Assembly (NCBI RefSeq): GCF_028640845.1
Contig: NC_080543.1
Span: 97,701,825-97,765,824 of the forward strand
Source of the DNA: Ahaetulla prasina
Taxonomy: Eukaryota > Chordata > Lepidosauria > Squamata > Colubridae
Direction: 5' to 3'
Length of the DNA stretch: 64,000 nucleotides
The position numbers and the translations under genes were made by a program. Below are positions 11,501 to 20,639 of the stretch, piece after piece; position 1 is the first letter of the stretch; every line of letters starts with the position of its first letter. The notes beneath the pieces are model-generated. The model ran no database searches and was not told where the DNA came from. It saw only the letters and a program-made list of their open reading frames with translations.

Positions 11501-14500
11501 AAGGAAACTTTATAAGAAGAAAACAGCTACCAGTGCTGGTGCTTAATAATCGGTGAGATAATAGAAAGTGGAAGCCAGAAGTTCAGCTCCATTTACAAGC
11601 AGGCAGAAAACGCATTTCACAGGATATTTTACAGTGGGAATTGCCTAAACCCTTTTAGAAACACAAAGCCCATGTTGCACAAACCCTAAAACTTCAAAAA
11701 CATAGAACCATATAATAATCCCTCCTCTTATCCAGTTTGTTGTTCAGCTGACCCAGAAATGAACTGCTGAATGTCACTTCGCTCTGCAAATAAAAACCTC
11801 CTTCCTCTGCTTCTTGGCTTGTCAATTTAAAGCAACGGCATCTTGGGTCTCCCACCGCACTTCTTTGTCAAGCGATCTCCCAGCTGAAAAGACAGCCCTG
11901 ATTTTTTTCCTTCTAGCTGATCAGCTGGGAGACTGGGAGGCAGCCAATAGATTGGGGGCGGGGATTGGAGGTGGTATTTCCAAACTACTCAAAATTTCCA
12001 CTACAGTTCGCGAGAACCAATCAGAACCGGCTGAATACCACCTCTGATGCACACATATATTAGGTTAGGAAGAACTCAATACATACGAAGACCAAAACCA
12101 GATGAAGAACTGGTAATAGCGATTTAACATTTTGTATATAACAGTTATTTAAAATGTTATAGGAGTTGCTATTTTTTTTAATTCATTTCTATGTTTTAAG
12201 GAAAACACAAGCTCTGAACATTTTATACATTTATATGAATACATATGCATACAAATATTTATTCATTCATTCATTCATTCATTCATTTATACGACCTTGT
12301 AATCCCTTGCTTTGGAATGGCGTTTATTGGCCGGGTGCCCTTCCTGATGCCTATGCAGAGTTTGCAGCAGATATTTTCTCTTTGAGCCCTGATAGAGAAA
12401 CATCTGTTGCTGCCTAGGATTGAACTCTGAACCGAGTGGGATGCAAGCGTCTTCACCTGCCGGCTTCCGCACCAGTCACTCTCTTAGCATTATATAAACC
12501 ACGGTTTCTCAACCTTGACAACTTTAAGATATTAGACTTCAGCTCCCAGGATTTCTCAGCTTACACTTGAGAATCCTGAAAGTTGAAGTCCACACACTTT
12601 AAAATTGCCATACTTGAAAACATTGATATAGATCCCCATTCGTTACATTCATCATCATCCCATATAAAACAGACATAGTTTGTTCTGGAATCAATCCTAG
12701 TTGCAATTATTTCGTGTATTGGGGATGGAGGTTGTTAATACTTTCTGAAGCAGTTTTGTCTTATACTTGTCAGTTTCAGATGGGAAAATCTATGATGCAT
12801 ATGTGTTATATCCAAAAATCAGCAGCCAAGTTGACTTTGTACTAAAAGTACTGCCTGAAGTTCTGGAAAAACGGTGTGGATACAATCTCTTTATACCTGG
12901 CAGGGATGATTTGCCAGGAAAAGGTAAATGTAACTTTTAGTCTGATCTTGTTTATTTACTATTTATTTTATTTATATATAGTATTGAATTTTGAGATTTC
13001 CCATCTCACTCAGAGCATCTATACAAATTGGCAAGTGGCCTATGCACACAGTCTGGTACAATGGATATAATTATGTATGCAGTCCAAAATCTTAAAATCC
13101 ACTTCAATTCATGCAGCATTTTATATCATATGAAAACAAAGGCAGATTTAAAAAAAAATAATAACAGGGATAGTGGGGAGAATGATTAAAGAAGGTACAT
13201 TTCTGCTACTAAAAAAATTGGTACATTTTACTTGATTTGTTTATATAATTATTAAATAATCATAGTGACATACAAAGTAAGCATATATAAAGCAATAAAA
13301 ACATATGCACATAATAATAGAAAAAATAGCTCTTGAGATTCTTAACTTCTATTTTTTCTTACTTAAGTAACAGTAGAAAGTTCTCTACAGTTAAGATCCA
13401 AATTTATTCAATTAATATTTGAAAACAGCATGAAAATATTAAGTTTACAATTGAGAAATGATTTTTAATATAATCTTTAAGCAATTTTTACAGTGGAATC
13501 TTTTGCAACGTAATAAAATAATCCATTCTTTTTACTATAAAACTAGGTGCTAAACTAAATTGTGGGTGAAATGCTAATACAACTATTTTTCATTTACAAT
13601 AAATTTATACATGTGTATCTGAGTAAAGAAAATAACAGTAACAATAATATGCCATGTCTTGATCTCCTTTTATATCTGCAGCTTTATCATTTAAATCATT
13701 TTAATTTCTCAAATCAGTGCTTTGTTGAAGGCAGTATGAGGAATTTAAAAAGCCACTCATTATGATTGCACCCAAGGAAATCTGCAGCTGAGATCAAGGA
13801 TATAAATGGGCCAAATATGCATGTATCCAAACAATGCAGGATTACATACAGTAGTTTTATAATTAAAAGTTTGGATAATTTTATTATGTTGCATAAGATT
13901 CCACTTTAAAAATGGCTTAAAGATTATATTACAAATCATTCTCAATTGTAAAGTTAACCTTTTCATGCTGCTTTAAAATATTAGTTGAATAAAATTGGAT
14001 CTTAACAGTATGTATTTATGTATGTATGTATATATATATGTGTACACACACACACACATATATATATATATGTCTCTGTATTTCTGTTGGTAAGTGAGAA
14101 AGTTGTTATGTGAATTTTGCTCCATTTATAACCTTTCTTACTACAGTTGTTAAGTGAATAACTGCAATTGTTAAGTTAGTTGTTAAGTGAATCTGGTTTC
14201 CCCATTGACTTTGCTTATTAGAAGGTCGGAAAAGGTGATCACATGACCCCAGGACATTGCAATTGTCATAAATATGACTCAGTTGCCAAGTGTCTGAATT
14301 TTGATCATGTGACCATGAAAATGCTGCAATGGTCATGTGTGAAAAATTTTCAGTGCCATTGTAACATCAAAAGGTCACTAAATGAACTGCTGTAAGTCAA
14401 GGACATACACACATACACAAATACCTATCTTATAGTGCCTACTGTTGAATTATATGACAAGGAATGTGAGATGCATTCATTTTTAGAGCACCTAGTTTGG

Positions 14501-15089
14501 CCTTTATGTAATAACACTTTGAAAGCATTCAGTGATTAATCTCCTGTTTTATTTTTTCAAGAAGGCTATATTTCAAGCCTTCTTAAAGTATTATTTTCTT
14601 GGATATAGAAATGGTCTTGATTCTAGGCTTCATTTTTGGCCCATTATTACGTCATTTAAAATCCATTTAAGAAGTTTGTGGATATTAACGTGATGTAATC
14701 TTTATTTGTGGTGATTTATAGCCTTAGTCAACGTTGTTGATGAAACCGTTACACAAAGCAGGAGGCTGATTATGATTCTAGTACCTGGGCTATCCAGCTC
14801 AGAAGAAGCTCCTGAGCAGAATATAGCAGTGTATCATGCTCTGATACCTGATGGAATGAAAACTATCCTGATCGAAATGAGTAAGATAAAGGATTACAGC
14901 AACATGCCAGAGTCCATTAGATACATCAAGCAAAAACAGGGAGCTATCAGATGGAAAGGGGATTTCATGAAGAAAGATTCTTCTTCGGCCAATAGTTCCT
15001 TTTGGAAAAAGGTCCGATACCGAATGCCACCGGAACATCAAGGATCCCAAGAACTAGCTCTGATGCCAGCCCCTTGCAGCGTCTCCTAG
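1706..15089 (+). CDS. IL1RL2: IL1RL2 (IL-36 receptor), 3' part of gene, seven exons
   Basis: Single-pass membrane receptor of the IL-1 receptor family. In mammals it binds IL-36 cytokines, pairs with IL1RAP and signals through its cytoplasmic TIR domain to MyD88 and NF-kB. The window starts inside an intron, so the signal peptide, Ig1 and the first half of Ig2 are missing. Seven exons (1706-1868, 7298-7363, 7591-7714, 8951-9087, 10489-10617, 12780-12923, 14722-15089) total 1131 bases, exactly 377 codons including the stop, with matching phases at every junction. TIR box 1 reads YDAYVLYP and box 2 reads PGRDDLPGK; near the end are MPESIRYIKQKQGAIRW and FWKKVRYRMPP. The MPESI..YIKQK.GAIRW segment matches mammalian IL1RL2 as I remember it better than IL1RL1 or IL1R1. 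Upstream position relative to IL18R1 fits. I see no disabling change in these exons. Confidence 0.9.
2472..2547 (+). repeat. (CTAT)n microsatellite
   Basis: About 18 tandem TATC/CTAT units, with imperfect TCTGTA units leading into it. Confidence 0.95.
3663..3740 (-). mobile_element. SINE/LINE 3' tail fragment
   Basis: Contains ATATCCCGCCCTTCTCCGAA and GACTCAGGGCGGCTTACA, the reverse complement of the tail also seen at 60045-60090 and 62205-62250. Confidence 0.65.
3811..4030 (-). mobile_element. hAT MITE (ACCGGTT family)
   Basis: Ends CAAGGGTGAAATCCA and TGGATTTCACCACTG are inverted repeats. Flanking 8-mers CGACATAT (3803-3810) and CCACATAT (4031-4038) match at 7 of 8. Internal GAGAACCGGTAGCG and CCACGCCCACCAAGCC are shared with the other copies listed here. 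Inserted into the L1. Confidence 0.85.
4321..4795 (+). mobile_element. Insertion in L1, possible solo LTR
   Basis: This block interrupts L1 ORF2. It has an AATAAA-type signal (CCTAATAAAAGGGG at 4690) followed by a GT-rich stretch and TTCTGGGCTCTCATCCC, and bounds resembling TG...CA. I could not confirm a target duplication. It may instead be another repeat. Confidence 0.35.
6276..6605 (+). mobile_element. 5'-inverted segment of the same L1 element
   Basis: On the plus strand the end of the L1 endonuclease domain is readable (CIVGDFNAIVD), followed by the start of the reverse transcriptase (YITLISKEDTDLQQIKNYRS, ISLLNVDCKIFASIIAERLK). The next part of the RT is on the minus strand directly to the left. 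The two pieces join in head-to-head orientation, the classic twin-priming 5' inversion of L1. Confidence 0.75.
6683..6885 (-). mobile_element. CR1/L3-like LINE 3' tail fragment
   Basis: Reverse-strand copy of the 3' UTR seen at 22070-22225: TTTATTTGTCACAACAG, then AGGACAGGAACGGTAGGCAC and CTTATGCACGCCCCTTAT. Confidence 0.75.
7298..7363 (+). CDS. IL1RL2: IL1RL2 short linker exon between Ig2 and Ig3
   Basis: A 66-base exon, phase 1 to phase 1, with acceptor CTGTCAG and donor GTAAGT. It encodes EGLARKRTEILYPKNHTIEA plus DVG. The family uses a small exon of this size for the start of Ig3 (a P....H.....LG type motif). NHT is a glycosylation sequon. Confidence 0.8.
7591..7714 (+). CDS. IL1RL2: IL1RL2 exon: first half of Ig domain 3
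   Basis: Acceptor TTTTTAG, donor GTAAGT, phase 1 to phase 2. The peptide has the B-strand cysteine (FTECNVSS), the Ig tryptophan in ISISWRVNNT and the segment KGRIIEGF, which resembles the GGRVTEG segment of mammalian IL1RL2. NVS and NNT sequons are present. Confidence 0.85.
7923..8690. mobile_element. Penelope-like element remnant with inverted ends
   Basis: 7925-8100 is an approximate reverse complement of 8440-8640 (GGAAGGATTTATATTCCTTG versus CAAGGTATATAAATCCTTCC). Each arm holds a motif like CTGAAGAAGCTTCTTGGATG followed by AGAAGC(G)AAAC, typical of Penelope-like retroelement terminal repeats. A palindromic MITE (8229-8363) is nested between the arms. Family assignment is from motif memory. 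Confidence 0.6.
8229..8363. mobile_element. Palindromic hAT MITE, perfect 8-bp TSD
   Basis: A 135-base near-perfect palindrome from CAGGGGTCTCCAACC to GGTTGGAGACCCCTG, centred on CCAGCTTTGCTGG. Flanked on both sides by GACTACAG (8221-8228 and 8364-8371). Related copies are at 27689, 29633, 55521 and 62133. Confidence 0.92.
8951..9087 (+). CDS. IL1RL2: IL1RL2 exon: second half of Ig domain 3
   Basis: Acceptor AATATAG, donor GTATGC, phase 2 to phase 1. Encodes VSLNITELKNEDYDQHFTCH, with the F-strand cysteine, then a G strand ending IKIQRP just before the membrane exon. Confidence 0.85.
9237..9640 (-). mobile_element. CR1 LINE 3' end with (AATAG)n tail
   Basis: Minus-strand LINE end: ATTGGTCAAGTGTGATTGG, ACACACAAGGAATTTGTCTT and AGCAGAGTGATGGCTTTTGG are a widespread snake repeat. 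Its tail is about 12 AATAG units (9237-9298). Lies in the IL1RL2 intron before the membrane exon. Confidence 0.75.
9896..9996. mobile_element. Fragment of the AGGTAGTCC MITE
   Basis: Ends TTGTAAGTCAAGAACTACCTG, the terminal sequence of the family above. Confidence 0.55.
10489..10617 (+). CDS. IL1RL2: IL1RL2 transmembrane exon
   Basis: Acceptor TGATTTAG, donor GTAACA, phase 1 to phase 1. Encodes one hydrophobic segment (AVFVILILLLIIPVLICIFF) followed by the cytosolic juxtamembrane motif KIEIVLWYR, typical of this receptor family. Confidence 0.9.
10650..10870 (-). mobile_element. BovB/RTE LINE-related fragment
   Basis: TTTCTCCATGATCTCATCCT and TTGCTGGGTGTCCTCTTC resemble the 3' part of BovB elements on the minus strand. 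Decayed; assignment by similarity to known wording only. Confidence 0.45.
11055..11101 (+). repeat. (GAT)n/(AAT)n microsatellite
   Basis: Tandem GAT triplets passing into AAT triplets. Confidence 0.85.
11213..12046 (+). mobile_element. Long hAT element of the ACCGGTT family (834 bp)
   Basis: Ends CAGTGGTAGGATT and GGCTGAATACCACCTCTG; flanks ATGCATAC (11205-11212) and ATGCACAC (12047-12054) match 7 of 8. It carries the same GTGGGCGTAGCTTGGTGGGC segment as the short MITEs but keeps about 600 extra internal bases, so the MITEs look like internal-deletion derivatives. No transposase is readable. Confidence 0.8.
12266..12480. repeat. (ATTC)n with adjoining unidentified interspersed repeat
   Basis: About seven ATTC units, then a GC-richer block (GGCCGGGTGCCCTTCCTGAT) that looks like an interspersed element of SINE size. 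I do not recognise the family. Confidence 0.45.
12503..12612. mobile_element. Decayed palindromic MITE
   Basis: GGTTTCTCAACCTTGACAAC at one end and an imperfect inverted copy (TTTAAAATTGCCATACTTGA) at the other; an older relative of the 8229 element. Confidence 0.55.
12780..12923 (+). CDS. IL1RL2: IL1RL2 exon: TIR domain, first half
   Basis: Acceptor GTTTCAG, donor GTAAAT, phase 1 to phase 1. Contains TIR box 1 (DGKIYDAYVLYPK) and box 2 (FIPGRDDLPGK), the BB-loop region used for TIR-TIR contacts. The PEVLEKRCGYNLFIPGRD run is highly conserved in the family. Confidence 0.92.
14092..14408. mobile_element. Mariner/Tc1-like MITE ('AGGTAGTCC' family)
   Basis: Contains GTTGTTAAGTGAATCTGG, ATTGACTTTGCTTATTAGAA and GATCACATGACCCC, ending GCTGTAAGTCAAGGAC. 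The same motifs recur at 34034, 34434, 44033, 48625 and 50262. These squamate repeats have ends related to TACAGGTAGTCCTCGACTTA. The superfamily is inferred from the TA-containing ends. Confidence 0.6.
14722..15089 (+). CDS. IL1RL2: IL1RL2 last coding exon: TIR domain second half and C-terminus
   Basis: Acceptor ATTTATAG; the frame runs from ALVNVVDETV to a TAG at 15087-15089. It carries SRRLIMILVPG, MKTILIEMSKIKDYSNMPES and TIR box 3 (FWKKVRYRMPP). After the TIR is a short divergent tail ending PAPCSVS. The 3' UTR extends beyond; I could not choose a poly(A) site with confidence. Confidence 0.92.
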
Positions 15090-16005
15090 ATGATAAAAGC
15101 ATAGTCTTGAGGTCATTTCAGAATCCCTCTGGAAGGACTTTTGCATTAAAGCTGAGGCAACATGTCCTAGATGGTGGAGATGGATTCCTAAATTTATATG
15201 TCACGTTGGAACTTATTTTCTTTTTTATTCACCAAATTAAGGTACTCCCAGAAGCCGAATTGTACAGCATTTTCATTTGCACTTTTTAAAAAAAATGTAA
15301 TGTGAAGAGGAATTTTTTTGGGGGGATAAAGAATTCCTGCTTACAAATATGGTACAAATACCATGACTTACTGGCTAATTTAATACCATCCTTTTAGTTT
15401 CAGATGCCAATCCTGCCTCAATGTATGTTTCCAGGTTCTGTGCAGTAGCATGGAAAATTCATCTGATGATGACCTGTGCTATAAACTAGATTTCCTGAGC
15501 ACCTAGTTTAGCATGTTATTAAAGTGCTTTGTTACCTGGTAGATCTAGTTTTCCACATATTAACCTTTTATGCTCTCCTGCAACCATGTAATGCTCCTAT
15601 CCCTTCTTTTAGACAGTCATTTTTAAATATGCTTTTTATTGTTTTCACTTTGTAGTATATTGTTTACTATTCTAGATTTTTTATAAGCATGTTTAGGTTT
15701 TATTTTTACTGTATCGTTTAAGCTTCTTAAATAACCAGATTCTGCCCTAACCAGATTCAGCGTCTCAAATATTTCATTTTGACTTGTTCTGTTTTTTAAT
15801 ACAATTTTTGGAGCTTTCTCATTTTCAAGAGAGAAAATCTGCATGTGCACGCATACACTTGTGGCAGGTTGCATTTCCACTGGCATCCTATTTTTGAACC
15901 TCTGCTCCCCTTAGTGAGTACTAAGTGATGAGTTAGATAAGCCCCTGATACAGTTTTATTTTTGCAGACTCTTTTTGCAGGTATACTAACATAATAGGTT
16001 AGGAG

Positions 16006-16249
16006 CAGGGGTGAAATTCAAAAATTTTCCCTACCGGTTCTGTAAGTGTGCCTTGGTGGTTGTGGCAGGGGAAGGATATTACAAAATCCCCATTCCCACC
16101 ACACTCCTGGGGGAAGGGTATTGCAAAATCTGCATTCCCACTCCACTCTGGGGCCAGCCAGAGGTGATATATGCCGGTTCTCCGAACTACTCAAAAATTC
16201 CGCTACCAATTCTCCAGAACCTGTTAGAACCTGCTGGATTTCACCCCTG
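16006..16249 (+). mobile_element. hAT MITE (ACCGGTT family), perfect TSD
   Basis: Ends CAGGGGTGAAATTCA and TGGATTTCACCCCTG; GTTAGGAG lies on both sides (15998-16005 and 16250-16257). Internal motifs include CTACCGGTTCTGTAAG and GCTACCAATTCTCCAG. Confidence 0.93.
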
Positions 16250-17063
16250 GTTAGGAGGCCTGAAATTTTTGAATGCCCTGTCTTTAATATTTCCTTTCAT
16301 TAGCTCTCTAAAGCATTAGAAAGAGGCCCTACACCATGTGTAACAATGCAAAGTATTAATCTTCAAACCTACAGACGAGTCTTTTTGCATTGCTATATAC
16401 ATTTAAAATTTTAACACAGCTGAGAGTCTGTTTTTAGCAGTATATATGCAACATGCTCTTTTTTTTGCTTGAAAATATATTCTAATGTATGTATATTATT
16501 TTTATGATGTGAACTGTCTAGAATTGATTTAAACCATGTGGATGCCTAAGTAGAATTAAATAAATAAATACTGTTTCCCCTTTAGTCACAAATATGAGCT
16601 TGTGCTTACTATAGATTGACAAATGTGCTCAGATTAGGGATAAGCTATACTGCAACCTAATTAATTTGGTATTAATATGCCCTCAAAAAATGTTTTTTTC
16701 CCAAATAAAAATAACAGTGGTGAATTTTTAAAAAATATTTTATTTTAGTGATAGCTCAGATTAAAGATCTACACATTGGTTGTAAATTAAAACATTAGGT
16801 TGTATTATCTTTTACTTTTGCCAATATATTGGAGTGTAAGAAATTATTAGCAAGAATGAAATAGTTACATGTATGATGAAGTAATGAATGTATAATAATT
16901 TTTATTGTTTAAGCTAAAGATGGTTGCAAAAAATCAAAAAGGCTTGATACCATGGCGAACAAAATTATAACAAAGAATTGCTCAATTGACTAAAATATTC
17001 ATGAAAAGATTTCACAAGTCTGTTTATTATATTTAACAACGTACGTAATACATTGCTGATTGA

Positions 17064-17465
17064 GTGTATAAAAAACATCTAATGATGCAAACTATTCATA
17101 ATAATGGGTGGGGTGTCAGAAAGACAGCTCTGATCCATAGCGTGTATTACACAAGTATTACAGAACTGTCTTTTTTATTGCTCAACATTGGATTTCTGTT
17201 CTTTGTTCAAGGCAAATGCAACATGAGTCGTTGTCTCCCTGCTACTTATTTAACCAAAGACAATTTTTACAGAAAGGCTGTGCATTTTTTACAAACCTCA
17301 TTGAAGGTTTTTGCTAGAGGCATTGAAATATTGCTCTGGTACGCTAGAGACAAAATGGTAAATAGCAACATGATGGTTAAGCAATTTTTCTTGGAAAATG
17401 ACACTATAAGGATGATGAGATATCTGAGTTGGCTCCTATTCCTTTGGCATTTAGTAACTTGCTAA
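17064..17465 (+). other. Unassigned 133-codon open frame
   Basis: An open frame from ATG 17064 to TAA/TAG at 17465 in AT-rich intergenic DNA between IL1RL2 and IL18R1. It has a hydrophobic stretch (SFLLLNIGFLFFVQGKCNMS) followed by a helix-rich segment (NFYRKAVHFLQTS, MVKQFFLENDTIRMM). The outline, a hydrophobic leader and then cysteine and helices, superficially recalls small helical cytokines, but I cannot align it to one. It may be a chance ORF or a relic of an unknown element. No exon signals or poly(A) tail were recognised. Confidence 0.2.
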
Positions 17466-18119
17466 ATGCTATTAAACTTTAAGGTGTAACTGCAAAGGTT
17501 CACTTCTGTCTTACCTTGAAACCAAAAATTATCCAGGCAGGTCTTGTTTTTCTAAAAGACAGTGTTACTGACACCCTTTTACTATAGCATTGTCCTCTTG
17601 ATAAACTTAATGCATAGTCTATAAATATATGAGGGAGTAAGGCCAATAGATAAGAATAAGAGCAACGTGTATACTGGTGTCATCTTTAGATTTGCATGTC
17701 TTAAGCAAATTAGGGATTTTAATTAGAACTCTTGGCCCAATAGCGAGACTAAAAGGTCTACGCCACAATCTATTTCTTTAGGTAGGGATGGATGTATTGG
17801 TCCAGCTTTCAATATTTAAAGTATTGTTATTTACATGAAAATATCTTCTAACTCAAGATAACTGAACAACTTTTTTTCAGGCATTCTGACTGATAACTTG
17901 TAGATGGTGCTTCTCACATATAGGTGGAAAGTGGTGCAGAATTTACACATGTCCACAGAAGGCCTTTCTATTTCATATTTAATCTGGTTTTTATTTCACT
18001 CTTTTGGAAGAAACCAAGACTTGATGTAATTTGTGTTGAATTGTTGGTCATAAGTTAAAATTTTCTCAGCATGCAGGTTATCTTTCTCCGTAGCACTGCA
18101 TAAACTATATCATTGGAGA

Positions 18120-19290
18120 ACAAGAAAAGAACATATAAATATCTCCGGTCCTGTTTAATGTCTACATGAAGCATCTCAGGGGTGGTATTCACTTACCTTC
18201 GCTACTGTTTTGAAATATGAGCGCATGTGCTATCTCTACGCATGCGCAGGACCTTCTGAGCATGTGCAGAGGGTCAAAAATGGGTGGGCAGAGCCTCCTG
18301 CAACTGCTGTTACTGGTTCGCCCGAACCGGATCGAACCGGCTGAATACCACGACTGAAGCATCTGAATGAGATCATCTGTAATCATGGGTTGAAATATCA
18401 TCAGTATGCTGATAATGCTAAAGTTCCATGCCTCCATGCTTGATGACCTGAGTGATGTTACTACCCTCTCACGGTGCTTGGAAACTGTAGGGGCCTGGAG
18501 GCTTTTTCTGAACCCTGCCATGGGTGCATGGAGCCTCGAGATCCAGGTTTTCGTCATCTTTAGTTCTGAATGGGGTTGCATTACCCTGTTCAGATCCAAT
18601 TCCCAGCTTAGGAGTTCTCCTGGACTCATGACTCCTGCTCAAAGAGCAGGTGGCAGATGTGGCTAGGACAGCCTTTACACAGCTTCCCTTTGTGCACCAG
18701 CTATGACCTTTCCTGGATCTGGATCCTCTGCCCTTGCTCAAGTCCAAGTCATCTTTTACTTGAACTACAACAATGGGGCAGCCCCTGAAATTCATTCAGA
18801 AGCTTCGGCTGGTATAGAGTGTGGCAGGGTGAACAATCTTTGGGGCCCCTAGAATGCTCCATATTACACTTCTGCTCCACAAATTGCACAGGATGCCAGT
18901 CTGCTTCCAAATGCAGTTTGAGGTGGCTATGACTTTTGAGGCCTTAATTGCATGGGTCCAGGTTACCTGATGAACCGTCTCATCCTGCCAGGGTGAGATC
19001 TGTCCCCCCGCCCTCCATCCTTCCGCAGGAGTCTGAAGACCTGGCATTGCCAATTGGCCTGGTGACCCAATGGGGGAGTACCAAAGTACAGAACCCACCT
19101 CTCCCCTGAATTTCCTGCTCCTCCCCCCAGCTTTTAATCTCATATTACTATATTTTCATTGCTTATTTTATTATTTCATTATTTTGTTACTGTTATATTT
19201 ACATTTCATTTCTCTGTTTTTACTGTTGCAAGTCACCTAGAGTATATTTTTACTGCATTGGTTTGAAATTTAGCAAGATTTCAATATATA
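18120..19290 (+). mobile_element. Decayed L2-like LINE
   Basis: Broken frames give FNVYMKHLNEI, CNHGLKYHQYADN (a decayed YADD catalytic box) and LSRCLETVGAWR, typical of the reverse transcriptase end of L2-like LINEs. The hAT MITE at 18177-18356 interrupts it; removing that MITE and one TSD restores the continuous VYMKHLNE reading. Confidence 0.65.
18177..18356 (+). mobile_element. hAT MITE, perfect TSD, inserted in LINE
   Basis: Ends CAGGGGTGGTATTCAC and GGCTGAATACCACGACTG with AAGCATCT on both sides (18169-18176 and 18357-18364). A different subfamily from 16006, sharing the GAACCGG core. Confidence 0.92.
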
Positions 19291-19554
19291 GAGTATGAAT
19301 GCTTTGTTTGAAAGTTAGGGCTTTAGGACTGCTGTTGTTTTTGCTATTCGTCTGTCCCTTTATATTTCTGTTGTACTTTCAGCTGACAGTTCCCACTTTA
19401 AAAAGATCCCACTGGTGCAAAATATTCATTGGAATATATCTGTCTCTTTTTTGGGCCCCAGACTCTTCTATAATGGATGGATCCTGGGGGCCCAGTTTTA
19501 AGGTGAAAAACATGTATGTTTAACCTTGTAGATGCATAAGGCATACCAGGGTAT

Positions 19555-19995
19555 ATGAGCAGCCATCTGGCCCCAATGTCTGGCCCACTGGCTCCAGTGG
19601 ATGGGGCCTACTGTGGACCCTGTCAGCCAAGGAATTCTAGCTGGCAGAAGCAAGGAGAAGAGCCTTTTCTTCTGTGGCCCCGGCCCTGTGGAATATTCTA
19701 TCACCCAAAGTAAGAACTGCTTCCACCTTTCCAGGCTTCCGGAAGCATATCAAAATCTAGTTTGGCTGGTTGACTTGGGGCCCGGAGGGGAATGTGCACT
19801 GCTGGAAGTGGTTGATGGAGTAAGAAGAAGATCTTATTTCCATGCCATCAATCTCATTGGTTCTAGTTTTTATATGGTGATGTAATTGTAATTATAATTT
19901 TTATTATTTTCATGTTTATCTTTTTATGGATTGTAAGCTGCCCAGAGTTGACTTATCAGTTAGAGAGGCAACCCATGAATTTAATAAACAATGAA
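19555..19995 (+). mobile_element. L2-like LINE 3' end
   Basis: CAAGGAGAAGAGCCTTTTCT and the tail GATTGTAAGCTGCCCAGAGT match the last coding part and 3' UTR of L2-like elements; a related end is at 57335-57760. Confidence 0.6.
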
Positions 19996-20639
19996 ATACC
20001 ACCACCTAATACCTGTCCCAAAATAGTCCTGACATCTTGTTGACATCTGCCTACTAACACAACTCTTGAGCTGACTGCACCCTTTAAGTCCTTGTTACCA
20101 CATGTTTGTCAGCTGTGGTTTAAGGTCTACAATTTCTATGAATAGGGGAAAGAACAACGGGTGTTTCTAAGAAAGCAGCAGGAAGTCTCAAGGAGTGTGA
20201 AACTGCAGTAACTCTGCATTTTACAATTTATATATTACATGTGTTTTTATATTATATTCTGATTGCTTCATTCTAACTTCAGAGTAGCGTCTATTTCAGC
20301 CATGTCTTTTATTACACTTGCACAGTCTGCCTAATGACAGGCAATGATAGTCTATCAGAATATATATCATAGGCTGATTTTCTTGGTGATCTCAGATTGA
20401 TTTTTCTCTCAAATTTCTCACGTTTTATTTCTTTATTAAATTTATATGCTGCCCAGAGTTGCTAGATTGAGAGATGAGCAGCATATAATTTTAATAAATA
20501 ATAAATTAATAAAATGCTTCCAGTGTTCAGAAGCATTTTTAGAAGATTTTGCATAACCTCTAGAAATCTGCAATAATAATAATGCAAATTGATAAAATAT
20601 CAGCTACCAAGGACTTCATGAAAGATCACAGGTTATATG

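Noticed and set aside
1706..15089. Identity as IL1RL1 (ST2) or IL1R1
   Set aside because: The TIR segment MPESIRYIKQKQGAIRW and the surrounding residues match IL1RL2 as I recall it much better, and the Ig3 segment KGRIIEG also fits.
17064..17465. IL-4/IL-13-like cytokine gene
   Set aside because: Only a vague resemblance in leader and helix pattern; cysteine spacing does not fit and no exon structure is seen.
18189..18629. 146-codon minus-strand frame
   Set aside because: It runs antisense through a hAT MITE and a decayed L2-like LINE; no independent evidence.
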